From contig NZ_CM011002.1 in the NCBI RefSeq assembly GCF_000158095.2, positions 1,813,228 through 1,877,227 of the forward strand: 64,000 nucleotides of DNA. Reading direction: 5' to 3'. Position numbers and translations under genes: made by a program. The notes under the pieces are model-generated. The model worked only from the letters and a program-made list of their open reading frames with translations. It did not search any database and had not been told where the DNA came from. Positions 37,190 through 46,720 of the stretch are shown here, one piece after another. Origin of the DNA: Roseibium alexandrii DFL-11. GTDB lineage: Bacteria; Pseudomonadota; Alphaproteobacteria; Rhizobiales; Stappiaceae. Positions within the stretch are counted from its first letter, which is position 1. Each line of letters opens with the position of its first letter.

Positions 37190-38250
37190 AAATCACCTTC
37201 CGATGTCGGCGCCGCTTCTGCGAAGCGCCCGCGATGGTAATGCACAAGATCTTGCGCGATCTTGTGCGTCAGTTCGTTTTTCACCATGTCGTAAGCCAGA
37301 TCGATGGCCGATGCGAAGCCTTCCGCATCCGTTCCGCCGTGGCTCTTGATGACAATGCCGTTAAGGCCGAGGAACACGCCGCCATTGACCTTGCGCGGGT
37401 CCATTTTCTCGCGCAGCAGGTCAAAAGCGCCCTTGGCAAATAGGTAGCCGAGTTTCGACATGAAAGTGCGGTTCATGGAAGAACGCAGGTAACTGCCGAT
37501 CTGTTTGGCCGTTCCTTCTGCCGTTTTCAGCGCGATGTTGCCGGCAAAACCTTCGGTGACTACGACGTCCACCGTGCCGGCGCCAAGGTCATTGCCCTCG
37601 ACGAAACCGGAATACTGCAAGGAGCGTAGCGGCGTTTCGCGCAGAAGCCTGCCCGCAGTACGCACCTCTTCAAGACCCTTGACCTCTTCGACACCGATGT
37701 TCAGGAGACCAACAGTGGGTTTTTGAATGCCGAACAGCGCGCGCGCCATGGCACCGCCCAAAATGGCAAAATCGATCAACTGCTGGGCGTCAGCCCCGAT
37801 GGTCGCCCCAACGTCGAGAACAACAGACTCACCACGCAATGTGGGCCAGATGGCGGCAATTGCCGGACGTTCGATATTAGCCATCGTCCGCAAGCAGAAC
37901 TTGGACATCGCCATCAACGCCCCGGTGTTGCCAGCAGACACAGATACCGCCGCATCGCCGGTCTTTACCGCTTCGATCGACTTCCACATGCTGGACTTCC
38001 AGCGGCCCTGGCGCAACGCCTGGCTCGGCTTGCTGTCCATCGCTATAGCGACTTCGCAGTGATGGAAAACGGAGGCATCGCGAACGCGCGGGTATTTGTC
38101 CAGTAGCGGACGCACGACATTTTCATTGCCATACAGCAGGAAACGAATGTCGGGATGCCGGACAAGCGCAATTTCAGCGCCTGGAATCACGACCTCGGCA
38201 CCGTGGTCGCCTCCCATGACATCAAGTGAAATCGGAATCGTTTTCGCCAT
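37186..38250 (-). CDS. plsX: Phosphate acyltransferase PlsX
   Basis: This 354-residue peripheral membrane enzyme makes acyl-phosphate from acyl-ACP for phospholipid synthesis. The N terminus [19 protein letters not shown] is a family signature, followed by [14 protein letters not shown] and later [19 protein letters not shown]. The length is normal. It follows the DUF177 gene in the usual alphaproteobacterial order, with about 200 intervening bases that show no gene, and overlaps fabH by four bases. Confidence 0.95.
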   Translation of the reverse strand: MAKTIPISLDVMGGDHGAEVVIPGAEIALVRHPDIRFLLYGNENVVRPLLDKYPRVRDASVFHHCEVAIAMDSKPSQALRQGRWKSSMWKSIEAVKTGDAAVSVSAGNTGALMAMSKFCLRTMANIERPAIAAIWPTLRGESVVLDVGATIGADAQQLIDFAILGGAMARALFGIQKPTVGLLNIGVEEVKGLEEVRTAGRLLRETPLRSLQYSGFVEGNDLGAGTVDVVVTEGFAGNIALKTAEGTAKQIGSYLRSSMNRTFMSKLGYLFAKGAFDLLREKMDPRKVNGGVFLGLNGIVIKSHGGTDAEGFASAIDLAYDMVKNELTHKIAQDLVHYHRGRFAEAAPTSEGDL

Positions 38251-38453
38251 TCAGAAAGTCTTTAAACGTTTACCGGCAAGACGCGGAAAGTCTCGCTGTC
38301 ACAGATGTTAAACCGGTCCCAAGGGGTCTCGAGCCGGGCGCGAACATAAAGGTTTTGGCTGACGTGACAACCGTTTTCCTGCCAATGCATGGTTGCTTGC
38401 ACGAAAAAGCGCCCGTTTACACACCGGGGGTCCCGAGGACCTTTGATCCAGCG

Positions 38454-38975
38454 TTATTGCTTCGGTGGTTCTTTGAGGGCGCTGAGTGCGGCAAATGGCG
38501 AAGGTTTATCACTTTCCTCAAGACGATCTTGCGGGTCGGCTGCACCGTCGTTTCCGCTTTCAAACTCAACACCAAGTTTACGCGGAAACGGGTCAAGCGC
38601 GAGCGCTAGTTCTTCGCAAATGACGTTTCCAAGGTCAAGCACGCCGTCGGTTATGACATCGGGCGGATCCAGAGATTCAAGATCGATCTCGATTTCACCG
38701 TCCTCATTGAGATCACGGACTTTCCGAGGCCGGCTGGAATGCGGTTCAAACGTCCGGTCAATGTCGAGTTTCAGTTCCTGGACGAACGGCTCCAGAGACA
38801 CACGCAGGTCTGCTCCAGCTCGGCCGTGATACGTCCCGCAACCCGCAGCCCGGCTTTCCGGTAGGGCTTTAGAACAAGATCTGCGACAAGGCTCTTCCCG
38901 CCATCGAGGTCATAGGGCCTCGCAATCGCAGCCCCGTTCCCCCTGGTTCGGCGTCACGGTTATTTTCTCATCCAT
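38454..38975 (-). pseudogene. DUF177 (YceD) family gene with two compensating frameshifts
   Basis: Three reading segments make a normal DUF177 protein of about 172 residues only if two single-base indels are corrected. The first segment begins at ATG 38975 (MDEKITVTPNQG, then ER). The middle segment is in the +1 frame (AAIARPYDLDGGKSLVADLV through ELEQTCV). The last returns to the first frame (VSLEPFVQELKLDIDRTFEP to the stop at 38454). The first shift lies in a CCCC run on the plus strand (38932-38935), as if one base were added; the second is near 38801, as if one were lost. Joining the segments restores ERAAIA and QTCVVSLEP, hallmark motifs of the family. Without correction, translation stops soon after the start. 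Its ATG overlaps the cbp3 stop. Confidence 0.85.
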
Positions 38976-39603
38976 GTCCCCAACCCGGCGCCCCGTTCAC
39001 TTTATGGGCTGTAAGGAAATGTTTCATTGGCCATGTCTTTTGAGGCTCGTCTTTTTCTTCATTACCAGTCAGGAACCGCGCAGGATCCGGCCAGTTGATG
39101 TTACCGTTCAAAAGGTCCTGTGTGTCCTGCCCTGTCAGCTCCGCAGACGCAGCGATGACATAGCTGGCAAGACGCTCCTGGGCAATCGGCTCGTCTTTTT
39201 CCGTATAGATGTTGCGGCCAAGTGCCTGCGCAAGATCCTCAGCGTTTCCGGCTTCAACGGCTGCCATGTAAGCGTCCGCGCGGCCAAAAAACGCTTCGCC
39301 CATCTTCCGGACTTTCTTGGGAACGCGTGTATCGCTTACGCCCAGTTCGCGCAAGGACGCATCCATGTCCTGAAAAAAGAGATCAAAGACATCCTGTGTG
39401 AACTCGGCGACCTTCTTGCCTTCACCCTGCATGCGCTTAAAATAAAGAACAGCATGCAACACGATGAGGTCAAAACGCCCATCTATTGTATCTGGGACTA
39501 GAAAATCCGTGTAAAAAACGGGCTGCCGTGCTTGAGCCACGATTTCACAGTAGGTTTTGTGCTCGGCGTCACGAGATCTGCGGCGGAACAAGCCGAGGAT
39601 CAT
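38968..39603 (-). CDS. Ubiquinol-cytochrome c chaperone family protein (Cbp3-like)
   Basis: The 211-residue protein starts MILGLFRRRSRD, then runs through YFKRMQGEGKKVAEFTQDVF and FFQDMDASLRELGVSDTRVP, the pattern of the Cbp3/UQCC1 chaperones. These assist assembly of cytochrome b of the bc1 complex. It has no membrane span. The stop codon lies inside the first codons of the DUF177 gene (8-base overlap), so the two are coupled. It is divergent from the bamE-like gene at 39718. Confidence 0.88.
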   Translation of the reverse strand: MILGLFRRRSRDAEHKTYCEIVAQARQPVFYTDFLVPDTIDGRFDLIVLHAVLYFKRMQGEGKKVAEFTQDVFDLFFQDMDASLRELGVSDTRVPKKVRKMGEAFFGRADAYMAAVEAGNAEDLAQALGRNIYTEKDEPIAQERLASYVIAASAELTGQDTQDLLNGNINWPDPARFLTGNEEKDEPQKTWPMKHFLTAHKVNGAPGWGHG

Positions 39604-39717
39604 GGCGGTCTCCTTAGAATTCAGGTGTTGCCTTGTGCCCTATCCCACGATAGTGACTTTGCCAAGCAACGAAATTGACATACAGCCGGACTGATCTGGC
39701 ATTACGGGACTTCATAG

Positions 39718-40155
39718 ATGAACTTCAAGGCTTGCGCCCTGTTACTTCCCTTGATGGCAACTCTGCCCCTTGGTGGCTGTTTCACATCTACCTACACGCA
39801 CGGCCATGTCATCACGTCCAACATGATGAGCCAGGTTCAAGTCGGCTCGAGCCGCGAACAGGTAGAACTTGTTTTGGGTTCGCCGTCGACCAGGTCAAGT
39901 CTTGACGGCGATGCGTACTACTACATCTCGCAAAAAACTGCCACGACTGCCTTTTTGGCACCCGACATTGTCGAGCAAAGGGTTGTTGCCGTTTACTTCG
40001 ATGAGGACGGCTTCGTGAAAGATATGGGCAACTACACCCTTGAAGACGGCAAGATCGTCGACATCGTGACCCGGACCACCCGGACTGGCGGCGCCGATTA
40101 TGGCTTCCTGAGCCAGATCCTGAAGGGCGCAGCAAACCCGGGCTTGGGGCTCTAA
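39718..40155 (+). CDS. bamE: Outer-membrane assembly lipoprotein BamE (SmpA/OmlA family)
   Basis: This 145-residue protein begins with a lipoprotein signal ending in LPLGGC, so it should be lipidated and moved to the outer membrane. The SmpA/OmlA domain follows: QVQVGSSREQVELVLGSPST, then DAYYYISQ and VVAVYFDEDGFVKDMGNYTL. It belongs to the BAM complex that inserts beta-barrel proteins. It is single, divergent from cbp3, and followed by a strong terminator that it shares with the convergent H+-pyrophosphatase gene. Confidence 0.9.
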   Translation: MNFKACALLLPLMATLPLGGCFTSTYTHGHVITSNMMSQVQVGSSREQVELVLGSPSTRSSLDGDAYYYISQKTATTAFLAPDIVEQRVVAVYFDEDGFVKDMGNYTLEDGKIVDIVTRTTRTGGADYGFLSQILKGAANPGLGL

Positions 40156-40180
40156 CAAGTCCACTGCAAGGTACAAAGAA

Positions 40181-40213
40181 AAAGCCCCGATCCACTGGAC
40201 CGGGGCTTTTCGT
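40181..40213. terminator. Terminator between bamE and hppA
   Basis: The arms AAAGCCCCG (40181-40189) and CGGGGCTTT (40201-40209) pair perfectly around an 11-base loop, and a T-rich tail follows. The A-rich left flank makes it work in both directions between two convergent genes. Confidence 0.88.
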
Positions 40214-40234
40214 TTTTGTTGGCTTATTGACCTA

Positions 40235-42373
40235 TCAGTGCGCCAGCACCGCCAAGAGCAGGAGCGCCACGATGTTGGTGATCTTGATCATCGGGTTCAC
40301 GGCCGGACCGGCTGTGTCCTTGTAGGGATCACCAACTGTATCACCGGTGACAGACGCCTTGTGCGCTTCGCTGCCCTTTTGGTGGGTTACGCCGTCTTTA
40401 TCGGTGAACCCGTCCTCAAAGGACTTCTTGGCATTGTCCCATGCTCCGCCGCCGGCGGTCATGGAAATTGCCACGAAGAGACCGGTGACGATTACGCCGA
40501 GCAGCATCGCTCCGAGCGCTGCAAAGGCGTCCGCCGGTGTTGCGACGGCACGAACGACGAAGAACACGACAAGCGGTGACAGAACCGGCAGCAGCGACGG
40601 AATGATCATTTCCTTGATCGCGGCTTTAGTCAGCATGTCGACCGCCCGGCCATAGTCCGGTCGCTCGGTGCCCTCCATGATGCCCGGCTTTTCCTTGAAC
40701 TGACGGCGGACTTCCTCAACCACCGCGCCTGCAGCCCGGCCCACAGCGGTCATTGAAATTCCACCAAACAAATACGGCAGCAGACCGCCGAACAGGAGAC
40801 CAGCGACAACATACGGGTTGGACAGCGAGAACAAGGTGTCCACCGAGATGCCATAGAAGATTGACCCCTCCTCGGCATTGGCGCTGAAGAACTTCAGGTC
40901 CTCCGTATAGGCTGCAAACAGGACCAAGGCTCCAAGACCGGCGGAACCAATCGCGTAGCCCTTGGTCACGGCCTTCGTTGTGTTGCCAACCGCATCAAGC
41001 GCGTCCGTAGTGGTCCGGACTTCCGCCGGCAGATCTGCCATTTCGGCAATACCACCAGCATTGTCGGTCACCGGGCCGAAGGCGTCGAGCGCAACGACCA
41101 TACCCGCCAGCGCAAGCATCGTCGTCACCGCAATCGCAATCCCGAACAGACCGGCAAAGGCGTGCGTCGACAAGATACCAACGATGATAATGATCGCAGG
41201 CAAAGCGGTTGCCTCCAAAGAGACCGCAAGACCTTGGATCACGTTTGTTCCGTGACCGGTTACAGACGCCTGGGCAATAGACCTTACCGGGCGATACTCG
41301 GTGCCGGTATAGTACTCCGTCACCCAGATGATGAGGCCGGTCACAATCAGGCCGATAACACCGCAAACAAAAAGATCAAATCCGGTGAACGTTGTGCCGC
41401 CTGATGTGATGTATTCTGTGCCTGCACCCAACCAGCCAAAGACAATGATGGCCAAGGCAACCGCAGACAGCACCGAAGTTGCGATAAAACCTTTGTAGAG
41501 CGCGCCCATGATCGAATTGTTTTCGCCAAGTTTGACGAAGAACGTTCCGATGATGGAGGTGACCACACAGCTTGCACCAATAAGGAGCGGCAGCAGCATC
41601 AGTTCGGTTGCCTCAGCGCCCGTGAAGAAGATGGATGCCAGAACCATTGTTGCGACCACGGTCACAGCATAGGTTTCGAAAAGGTCAGCCGCCATGCCTG
41701 CACAATCGCCGACGTTGTCGCCAACGTTGTCGGCGATGGTTGCCGGATTGCGCGGATCATCTTCCGGAATACCGGCCTCAACCTTACCGACGAGATCGCC
41801 GCCAACATCTGCGCCCTTGGTGAAGATGCCACCGCCTAGACGGGCGAAAATCGAGATCAGCGAGGCGCCGAAGCCAAGCGCGACCAAGGCGTCGATAACA
41901 ACGCGGTCACCTGACCCATAGCCCATCGGACCAGTAAGGATCATGTAGTAGACAGCAACGCCCAAAAGCGCGAGCCCGGCAACCAAAAGGCCGGTGACAG
42001 CACCGGCCTTGAACGCAATTTCCAGTCCCGCACCCAGGCTTTGGCTTGCGGCCTGGGCGGTGCGGACATTGGCCCGGACAGACACCATCATACCGATGTA
42101 TCCGGCAGCCCCGGATAACACGGCTCCGATAAGGAAACCGATTGCCGCAGGTCCGGAAAGCAGGATCCATGCAATAACAAAAACAACAGCACCGACAATG
42201 GCAATCGTTGTGTATTGACGGTTGAGATATGCGCTGGCCCCTTCCTGGATCGCTCCGGCTATCTCCTGCATGCGGGCATTCCCCGCGTCCGCTGCCATAA
42301 CGGACTGAATTGCCCATGCGCCGTACGCAATGGACAAGAGGCCACAAAAAATGATGACGACAAGCTCGATCAT
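40235..42373 (-). CDS. hppA: K+-independent H+-translocating membrane pyrophosphatase
   Basis: This 712-residue membrane pump couples pyrophosphate hydrolysis to proton export. About sixteen hydrophobic segments are visible. The pyrophosphate site is [20 protein letters not shown] followed by [20 protein letters not shown], with a second site near the C terminus ([20 protein letters not shown]). In the diagnostic segment [10 protein letters not shown], lysine stands where K+-dependent enzymes have alanine, so potassium should not be needed. GGGAGG precedes the ATG at 42373; an in-frame TTG at 42385 is less likely. It is monocistronic, with an upstream gap of about 215 bases. Confidence 0.95.
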   Translation of the reverse strand: MIELVVIIFCGLLSIAYGAWAIQSVMAADAGNARMQEIAGAIQEGASAYLNRQYTTIAIVGAVVFVIAWILLSGPAAIGFLIGAVLSGAAGYIGMMVSVRANVRTAQAASQSLGAGLEIAFKAGAVTGLLVAGLALLGVAVYYMILTGPMGYGSGDRVVIDALVALGFGASLISIFARLGGGIFTKGADVGGDLVGKVEAGIPEDDPRNPATIADNVGDNVGDCAGMAADLFETYAVTVVATMVLASIFFTGAEATELMLLPLLIGASCVVTSIIGTFFVKLGENNSIMGALYKGFIATSVLSAVALAIIVFGWLGAGTEYITSGGTTFTGFDLFVCGVIGLIVTGLIIWVTEYYTGTEYRPVRSIAQASVTGHGTNVIQGLAVSLEATALPAIIIIVGILSTHAFAGLFGIAIAVTTMLALAGMVVALDAFGPVTDNAGGIAEMADLPAEVRTTTDALDAVGNTTKAVTKGYAIGSAGLGALVLFAAYTEDLKFFSANAEEGSIFYGISVDTLFSLSNPYVVAGLLFGGLLPYLFGGISMTAVGRAAGAVVEEVRRQFKEKPGIMEGTERPDYGRAVDMLTKAAIKEMIIPSLLPVLSPLVVFFVVRAVATPADAFAALGAMLLGVIVTGLFVAISMTAGGGAWDNAKKSFEDGFTDKDGVTHQKGSEAHKASVTGDTVGDPYKDTAGPAVNPMIKITNIVALLLLAVLAH

Positions 42374-42590
42374 GCTTCCTCCCAAGGCTGTGGCGGGCGG
42401 TGTTGTTGTAGTTTTACCCGCCAGATCGCCTCACACCCGAATTCCCCAGCGTGAAGCAACTGCACGATAGCAGCAAAGCAGCGCGGGGCGTCAAGCACTT
42501 CGATTGTATTATTTTTTCATGCCGCTACGTCATTAACTTGCGCACTGCAGCAATTATGTTGCAGTGGCGAAGTGGATTTCTGCAATTTCT

Positions 42591-43814
42591 TTAAGCAGTT
42601 GTAACGGCTTTTCTTTCAGCCATTGCGAGCCAAACCAGCAGACCGATGCAAAGAACGACGAACGGGAACACAAGGATGTTGACCGTCGCCCAACCGAACG
42701 AATTGAGAAGCGCCCCGGATGAGAAGGACGCTGCCGCAACGAATCCAAAGACCAGAAAATCATTGACCGCCTGAACAAGATTGCGCTCTTCCGGGCGGTA
42801 GGTGTCAGTTAGCATTGCAGTCGCGCCGATGAAACCGAAGTTCCAGCCAAGGCCGAGGAGGACTAAAGCTGTCCAGAAATGGGCAAGCTCCAGCCCCATA
42901 AGGGCAACGACGGCACATCCGGCTAGTAGCGCCAAACCGATCGAGACGATGCGCTCCTTGCCAAACCGGGCAATGAGACTTCCGGTGAAGAAGCTTGGAC
43001 CGAACATGGCCAGGACATGCCACTGGATTCCAAGCGCAGCGTCCGTTTCGCTCAGTCCGCAGCCGATCATGGCAAGCGGTGTTGCGGTCATCACAAGGCT
43101 CATCAAAGCATAGGAGCAAATGCCACATGCAGCCGCCACGATGAAGCGCGGCTGTTTCATGATTTGTCCAAGCGGCCGTCCTCCTGCCTGCTTGTGGCTT
43201 TGGCGTGGTGGCTTGGGGATCTTGATAAAAGCCAGAAGAAACATGGCGATCAAGGCGAGACCGGCCTGTGCCACGTAGGTTCCCGCGAACAGGATTGGCG
43301 CAAACATGTCCTTGGTGGCGATGACGGTTTGGGGTCCGACAACACCGGCAAGCACCCCGCCGGCAAGGACCCATGAAATCGCGTTCGGCTTAAACGCGTC
43401 ACTTGCCGTATCGGCCGCAGCGAACCGGTACTGCTGGACGAAGGCGCCAGCGAACCCGCCCAGCCCGCAGGCAAAGGAAAACAGCAGAAAGTGGTTCAGC
43501 AGCACCGCGTAGGCGGCAAGCAGACCGGAGGCAACACCCACCAATGCGGAGCCCATAAACCCGGCCCGGCGACCGAAACGCCGCATGATGATCCCGGCGG
43601 GAATCGTGCCGAATGCGGTTCCCAAAACCATGGCGGATACAGGTACGGTCGCCAGCGCCTTGTCTTCGTCGAGCATCATGTACCCGACCAACGAACCCGT
43701 CGTGATTACGATGGAGGCGGATGCCCCTCCAAGCGCTTGGGCCAGAGCAAGGAGAACGGCATTTCTTTTGGCCAACCGGTCGTCGACAAACGTGTCTTGC
43801 GCAACAGCAGTCAT
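42591..43814 (-). CDS. MFS transporter
   Basis: This 407-residue protein has twelve hydrophobic segments. MFS motifs include AGIIMRRFGRRAGFMGSALV between segments 2 and 3 and the symmetrical SLIARFGKERIVSIGLAL in the second half. The loops are short and the substrate cannot be predicted. The ATG at 43814 is used. The gene sits between hppA and thiL on the same strand, a place where related genomes often have only short spacing, so it may be a later arrival; composition does not stand out. Confidence 0.82.
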   Translation of the reverse strand: MTAVAQDTFVDDRLAKRNAVLLALAQALGGASASIVITTGSLVGYMMLDEDKALATVPVSAMVLGTAFGTIPAGIIMRRFGRRAGFMGSALVGVASGLLAAYAVLLNHFLLFSFACGLGGFAGAFVQQYRFAAADTASDAFKPNAISWVLAGGVLAGVVGPQTVIATKDMFAPILFAGTYVAQAGLALIAMFLLAFIKIPKPPRQSHKQAGGRPLGQIMKQPRFIVAAACGICSYALMSLVMTATPLAMIGCGLSETDAALGIQWHVLAMFGPSFFTGSLIARFGKERIVSIGLALLAGCAVVALMGLELAHFWTALVLLGLGWNFGFIGATAMLTDTYRPEERNLVQAVNDFLVFGFVAAASFSSGALLNSFGWATVNILVFPFVVLCIGLLVWLAMAERKAVTTA

Positions 43815-43949
43815 CAATCAGGATCTCAAACGGGACAAAGCCTCAGGCCGTGATCGCCTTTGGCGTGGGAAAGAAACCTTGCCTATCACGCTTGCTGGAG
43901 TTCGCAAAGCACCGCGACTCCTGTTTCGAACCAGTTGAAGCAGGCCCTC

Positions 43950-44948
43950 TTAGAAGTGCCTGAAACCGTTCTGAAGATCAGCAGATACGGGAACACCGTT
44001 GTCGAGCAGCTTAACCGCCCCCTCGCCATCCACGACCCTGCCAACGGCGGTCACTGGGCACCCGAGTCCGGAAGCTGCCGCCGAAAAGGCCTGCGAGACG
44101 GCTTCAGGAACCGAAACCAGAATTTCGTAGTCGTCGCCGCCATTTAGACACGCGAAAAAGACGTCCGGCGCCGCGCTCTTCAGATAGGTAAGCGCAGGTG
44201 ACAACGGCACTGATTCCAGATTTATCTGGATGGTCGAAGAGCTTGCCGAGGCCATATGGCCCGCGTCCGACAAAAGACCGTCCGAGATGTCCATGGACGC
44301 GTTGGCGTATTTGACAATCAACGGCGCCAAACGGGTGCGCGGCCGCGGCAGCAGATAGCGATCGAGGATGTGCGCCTCGCCACTAGCGGCAAGACCGGCT
44401 GTGGATGCAAAACCCCTGTCGAGCCGTGCCTTCAATCCCGCGGCTGCATCTCCGATCGTGCCTGTTGCAAATAAGATGTCACCAGCTTTGGCACCGCAAC
44501 GGCGAACGGCATGCCCGCTTGGGACTTCACCTATTGCGGTAATAGATATCTGTAAGCCATTGGAAGATCGTATGGTATCGCCGCCAAGAAGCTGAATGTC
44601 GTAAGCGGCCTGATCGGCAGCCAGTCCCTTGCAGAAGCGCTCGAGCCAATCCGCTGTCCAGCCTTTGGGAAGCGCGATGCCGAGTAGATAGCCGCGCGGT
44701 GTGGCTCCCTTTGCGGCCAGATCGGAAAGATTGACCCGCAGAGACTTCGCCGCGATGGCCTCCGGGGCATCTTCGGCAAAGAAATGAACATTGGCGGCCA
44801 AAACGTCTTTGGTCAGAACGAGATCGAAATCCGGCCGGGGCTTGAGAACCGCAGCATCGTCCGTCAATCCAAGACTGCCAGGGTCTTTTGCCAAGGGCGC
44901 AAAAAACCGTTTGATCAGCTCAAACTCTCCGGGCCGGTCGGCGGCCAT
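43950..44948 (-). CDS. thiL: Thiamine-monophosphate kinase
   Basis: This 332-residue enzyme phosphorylates thiamine monophosphate to the active diphosphate, the last step of thiamine synthesis. It shows the PurM-like ATP-binding fold: GLTDDAAVLKPRPDFDLVLT, NLSDLAAKGATPRGYLLGIA, LLGGDTIRS, and later MDISDGLLSDAGHMA and NGGDDYEILVSV. All acidic metal-binding residues are present. Its ATG starts two bases before the nusB stop codon on the same strand, so the two are tightly coupled. Confidence 0.94.
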   Translation of the reverse strand: MAADRPGEFELIKRFFAPLAKDPGSLGLTDDAAVLKPRPDFDLVLTKDVLAANVHFFAEDAPEAIAAKSLRVNLSDLAAKGATPRGYLLGIALPKGWTADWLERFCKGLAADQAAYDIQLLGGDTIRSSNGLQISITAIGEVPSGHAVRRCGAKAGDILFATGTIGDAAAGLKARLDRGFASTAGLAASGEAHILDRYLLPRPRTRLAPLIVKYANASMDISDGLLSDAGHMASASSSTIQINLESVPLSPALTYLKSAAPDVFFACLNGGDDYEILVSVPEAVSQAFSAAASGLGCPVTAVGRVVDGEGAVKLLDNGVPVSADLQNGFRHF

Positions 44949-44950
44949 GT

Positions 44951-45484
44951 TCAGGCCTGTCCGTCCGCGTCCTTGACGTCGAATTCCGGGCTGCGCAGCT
45001 CGTGGGCCAACCGATCAAGCACCCCGTTGACCAGTCCCGGTTCATCATCCTCGAAGAATGCTTTCGCAACATCGATGTATTCGGAGATGATCACCTTGGC
45101 CGGCACATCCCGGCGCCGTAGAAGCTCATAGCCACCGGCGCGCAAGATGGCCCGAAGCAGGCTGTCGATCCGCTTGAGCGGCCAGTCTTCCTTCAAGGCG
45201 GTGTGGATGTAGGGATCGAGGAACTTCTGGTCCGCAACAACGCCCGCCAAAATGTGCTTGAACCATTGCTCGTCGGCATCGCGATACTGTTCGCCGTCGA
45301 TTTCCTTGCCCAAACGAAATGCTGTGTATTCGCTCACAACATTGGTCAGCGGTGCGCCGCCGATATCCATTTGATACAGAGCCTGAACGGCAGCCAGCCG
45401 GGCAACGCCACGCTTGTTCGCGGGACGGCTTGAGTTGTCGCTTTTTTGTCGTGCCGGTTTGTCCGGGTCGGCCTTTCCGGTCAT
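44951..45484 (-). CDS. nusB: Transcription antitermination factor NusB
   Basis: This 177-residue helical RNA-binding protein joins the antitermination complex on rRNA operons. The NusB core starts [19 protein letters not shown] and ends with [30 protein letters not shown]. The N-terminal 30 residues are basic and variable. It follows ribH after five bases in the conserved order ribH-nusB-thiL, so it is part of the riboflavin operon. Confidence 0.94.
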   Translation of the reverse strand: MTGKADPDKPARQKSDNSSRPANKRGVARLAAVQALYQMDIGGAPLTNVVSEYTAFRLGKEIDGEQYRDADEQWFKHILAGVVADQKFLDPYIHTALKEDWPLKRIDSLLRAILRAGGYELLRRRDVPAKVIISEYIDVAKAFFEDDEPGLVNGVLDRLAHELRSPEFDVKDADGQA

Positions 45485-45489
45485 TTTTC

Positions 45490-45939
45490 TTATACTCCGA
45501 AGCGCTCGCGCAAGGCGATCATGTCAAGAGCCGCTTGAGCCGCTGCTCCGCCCTTGTTCTTGTCACCAACTTTTGCGCGGGCCCACGCTTGTTCGTTGTT
45601 TTCGACTGTCAGAATACCATTTCCGACAGCAAGATCCGCATCGACGATCAAATCCATGATCACGCGGTTGGATTCATTTGCCACGATGTCGTAATGCGTG
45701 GTCTCTCCCCGGATCACGGCACCAAGCAGGACAAAACCATCGTAGAGTGCACCCTCGTTCTCCATGGCCGTCATGGCCATCGACAACGCTGCCGGGATCT
45801 CCAAAACACCGGGGACTGCCACACGCTCATAAGTCGCACCCGCCGCGTCAAGCGTTGCGATTGCGCCTTCGGCGAGGGAATCGGCGAGGTCGTCATAGAA
45901 GCGGGCTTCAATGATCAAGAGTTTCGGTGCAGCGCTCAT
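45490..45939 (-). CDS. ribH: 6,7-dimethyl-8-ribityllumazine synthase
   Basis: This 149-residue enzyme condenses 5-amino-6-ribitylaminouracil with dihydroxybutanone phosphate in the penultimate step of riboflavin synthesis. Motifs are [33 protein letters not shown] with the catalytic histidine, and [14 protein letters not shown]. It lies 5 bases before nusB. The 168-base gap upstream, towards ribE, contains two hairpins but no recognisable FMN riboswitch. Confidence 0.95.
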   Translation of the reverse strand: MSAAPKLLIIEARFYDDLADSLAEGAIATLDAAGATYERVAVPGVLEIPAALSMAMTAMENEGALYDGFVLLGAVIRGETTHYDIVANESNRVIMDLIVDADLAVGNGILTVENNEQAWARAKVGDKNKGGAAAQAALDMIALRERFGV

Positions 45940-46020
45940 AGGTTGATCCTTTGTAAGGCCGCGACAGGAACCACGTCTGCCCCGGTTTGTCCAGTGTCAT
46001 TCCTGCAAGACCGTTAAGAC

Positions 46021-46069
46021 CGGACGGCATAGCTGCCGTCTGGTTCCGCCGATCCGACGTGCTCGGATC
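46021..46069. other. Two stem-loops between ribE and ribH
   Basis: GACGGCA (46023-46029) pairs with TGCCGTC (46034-46040), and GATCCGA (46051-46057) pairs with TCGGATC (46063-46069). Neither is followed by a T tract on the minus strand. They may stabilise or process the rib mRNA, or damp read-through. Confidence 0.45.
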
Positions 46070-46107
46070 CATGCATCAGTTCTGCGTGAAAGTGTTGGGA
46101 TCGTCCC

Positions 46108-46719
46108 CTACCCGGTCTTGGTGAATTCCGCAAGACGTGCCGCGTAGCGCGCCATCATATCCACTTCCAGATTGACGCGGTCTCCGGCCTTGCTGTTTGA
46201 CCAGTTGGTCACTTCCAGCGTGTGCGGGATCAGGAAGACGGAAAACAAAAGACCGTCGACCTCATTCACGGTCAGCGATGTACCGTTGAGTGCCACGGAT
46301 CCTTTTTTGGCGATGAACTTGGCGACACCCTCCGGTGCACGGAACTGGAAATAGACGCTATCGGGATGATCTTCGCGCTTGGTGATCTCGGCAACGCCGT
46401 CGACATGTCCCAGAACGAGGTGACCGCCGAGCTCCGCCCCCATGGTCAAAGAGCGCTCAAGGTTGAGCGTCTGCCCCTCCTTCCAATTGGAGACATTCGT
46501 CAACGCCAGAGTCTCGGCGGCAGACTCAACTTCGAACCAGTTGCCGCCTGAACTGTTCTCCTTGGCGGTCACCGTGTGGCAAACGCCGTCGCAGGAGATG
46601 GACGCACCAATATCGAAGCTGTCCGTGTCGTAAAGGGTCTTGATCCGGGTCCGCTTGCCAGCCGGAATATCCAACGCGGACTGAATCTCGCCGAGGTCGG
46701 TCACAATGCCGGTGAACAT
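46108..46719 (-). CDS. ribE: Riboflavin synthase, alpha subunit
   Basis: This 203-residue enzyme dismutates two lumazine molecules to riboflavin. It begins MFTGIVTDLGEI, the near-universal start of the family, which fixes the ATG at 46719 over an upstream in-frame start at 46788. Two related barrel halves are visible: SCDGVCHTVTAKE with GHLVLGHVDGVAEI, and SVALNGTSLTVNEVDG with FLIPHTLEVTNW. It directly follows ribD, with one base between them. Confidence 0.94.
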   Translation of the reverse strand: MFTGIVTDLGEIQSALDIPAGKRTRIKTLYDTDSFDIGASISCDGVCHTVTAKENSSGGNWFEVESAAETLALTNVSNWKEGQTLNLERSLTMGAELGGHLVLGHVDGVAEITKREDHPDSVYFQFRAPEGVAKFIAKKGSVALNGTSLTVNEVDGLLFSVFLIPHTLEVTNWSNSKAGDRVNLEVDMMARYAARLAEFTKTG

Positions 46720-46720
46720 G

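Noticed and set aside
38251..38453. A ribosomal protein or other small gene between plsX and the DUF177 gene
   Set aside because: No frame on the minus strand has a start, a ribosome-binding site or a recognisable sequence. The bases appear to be plain leader sequence.
42544..42567. Hairpin CACTGCA...TGCAGTG after the MFS gene as a terminator
   Set aside because: The symmetry is real but the loop is long and no T tract follows on the minus strand, so it is not called.
45940..46107. Possible FMN riboswitch in the rib operon
   Set aside because: The RFN consensus (AGGGGCGGGGTGAAATTCCC-like segments) is missing on the minus strand. Only two simple hairpins are present.
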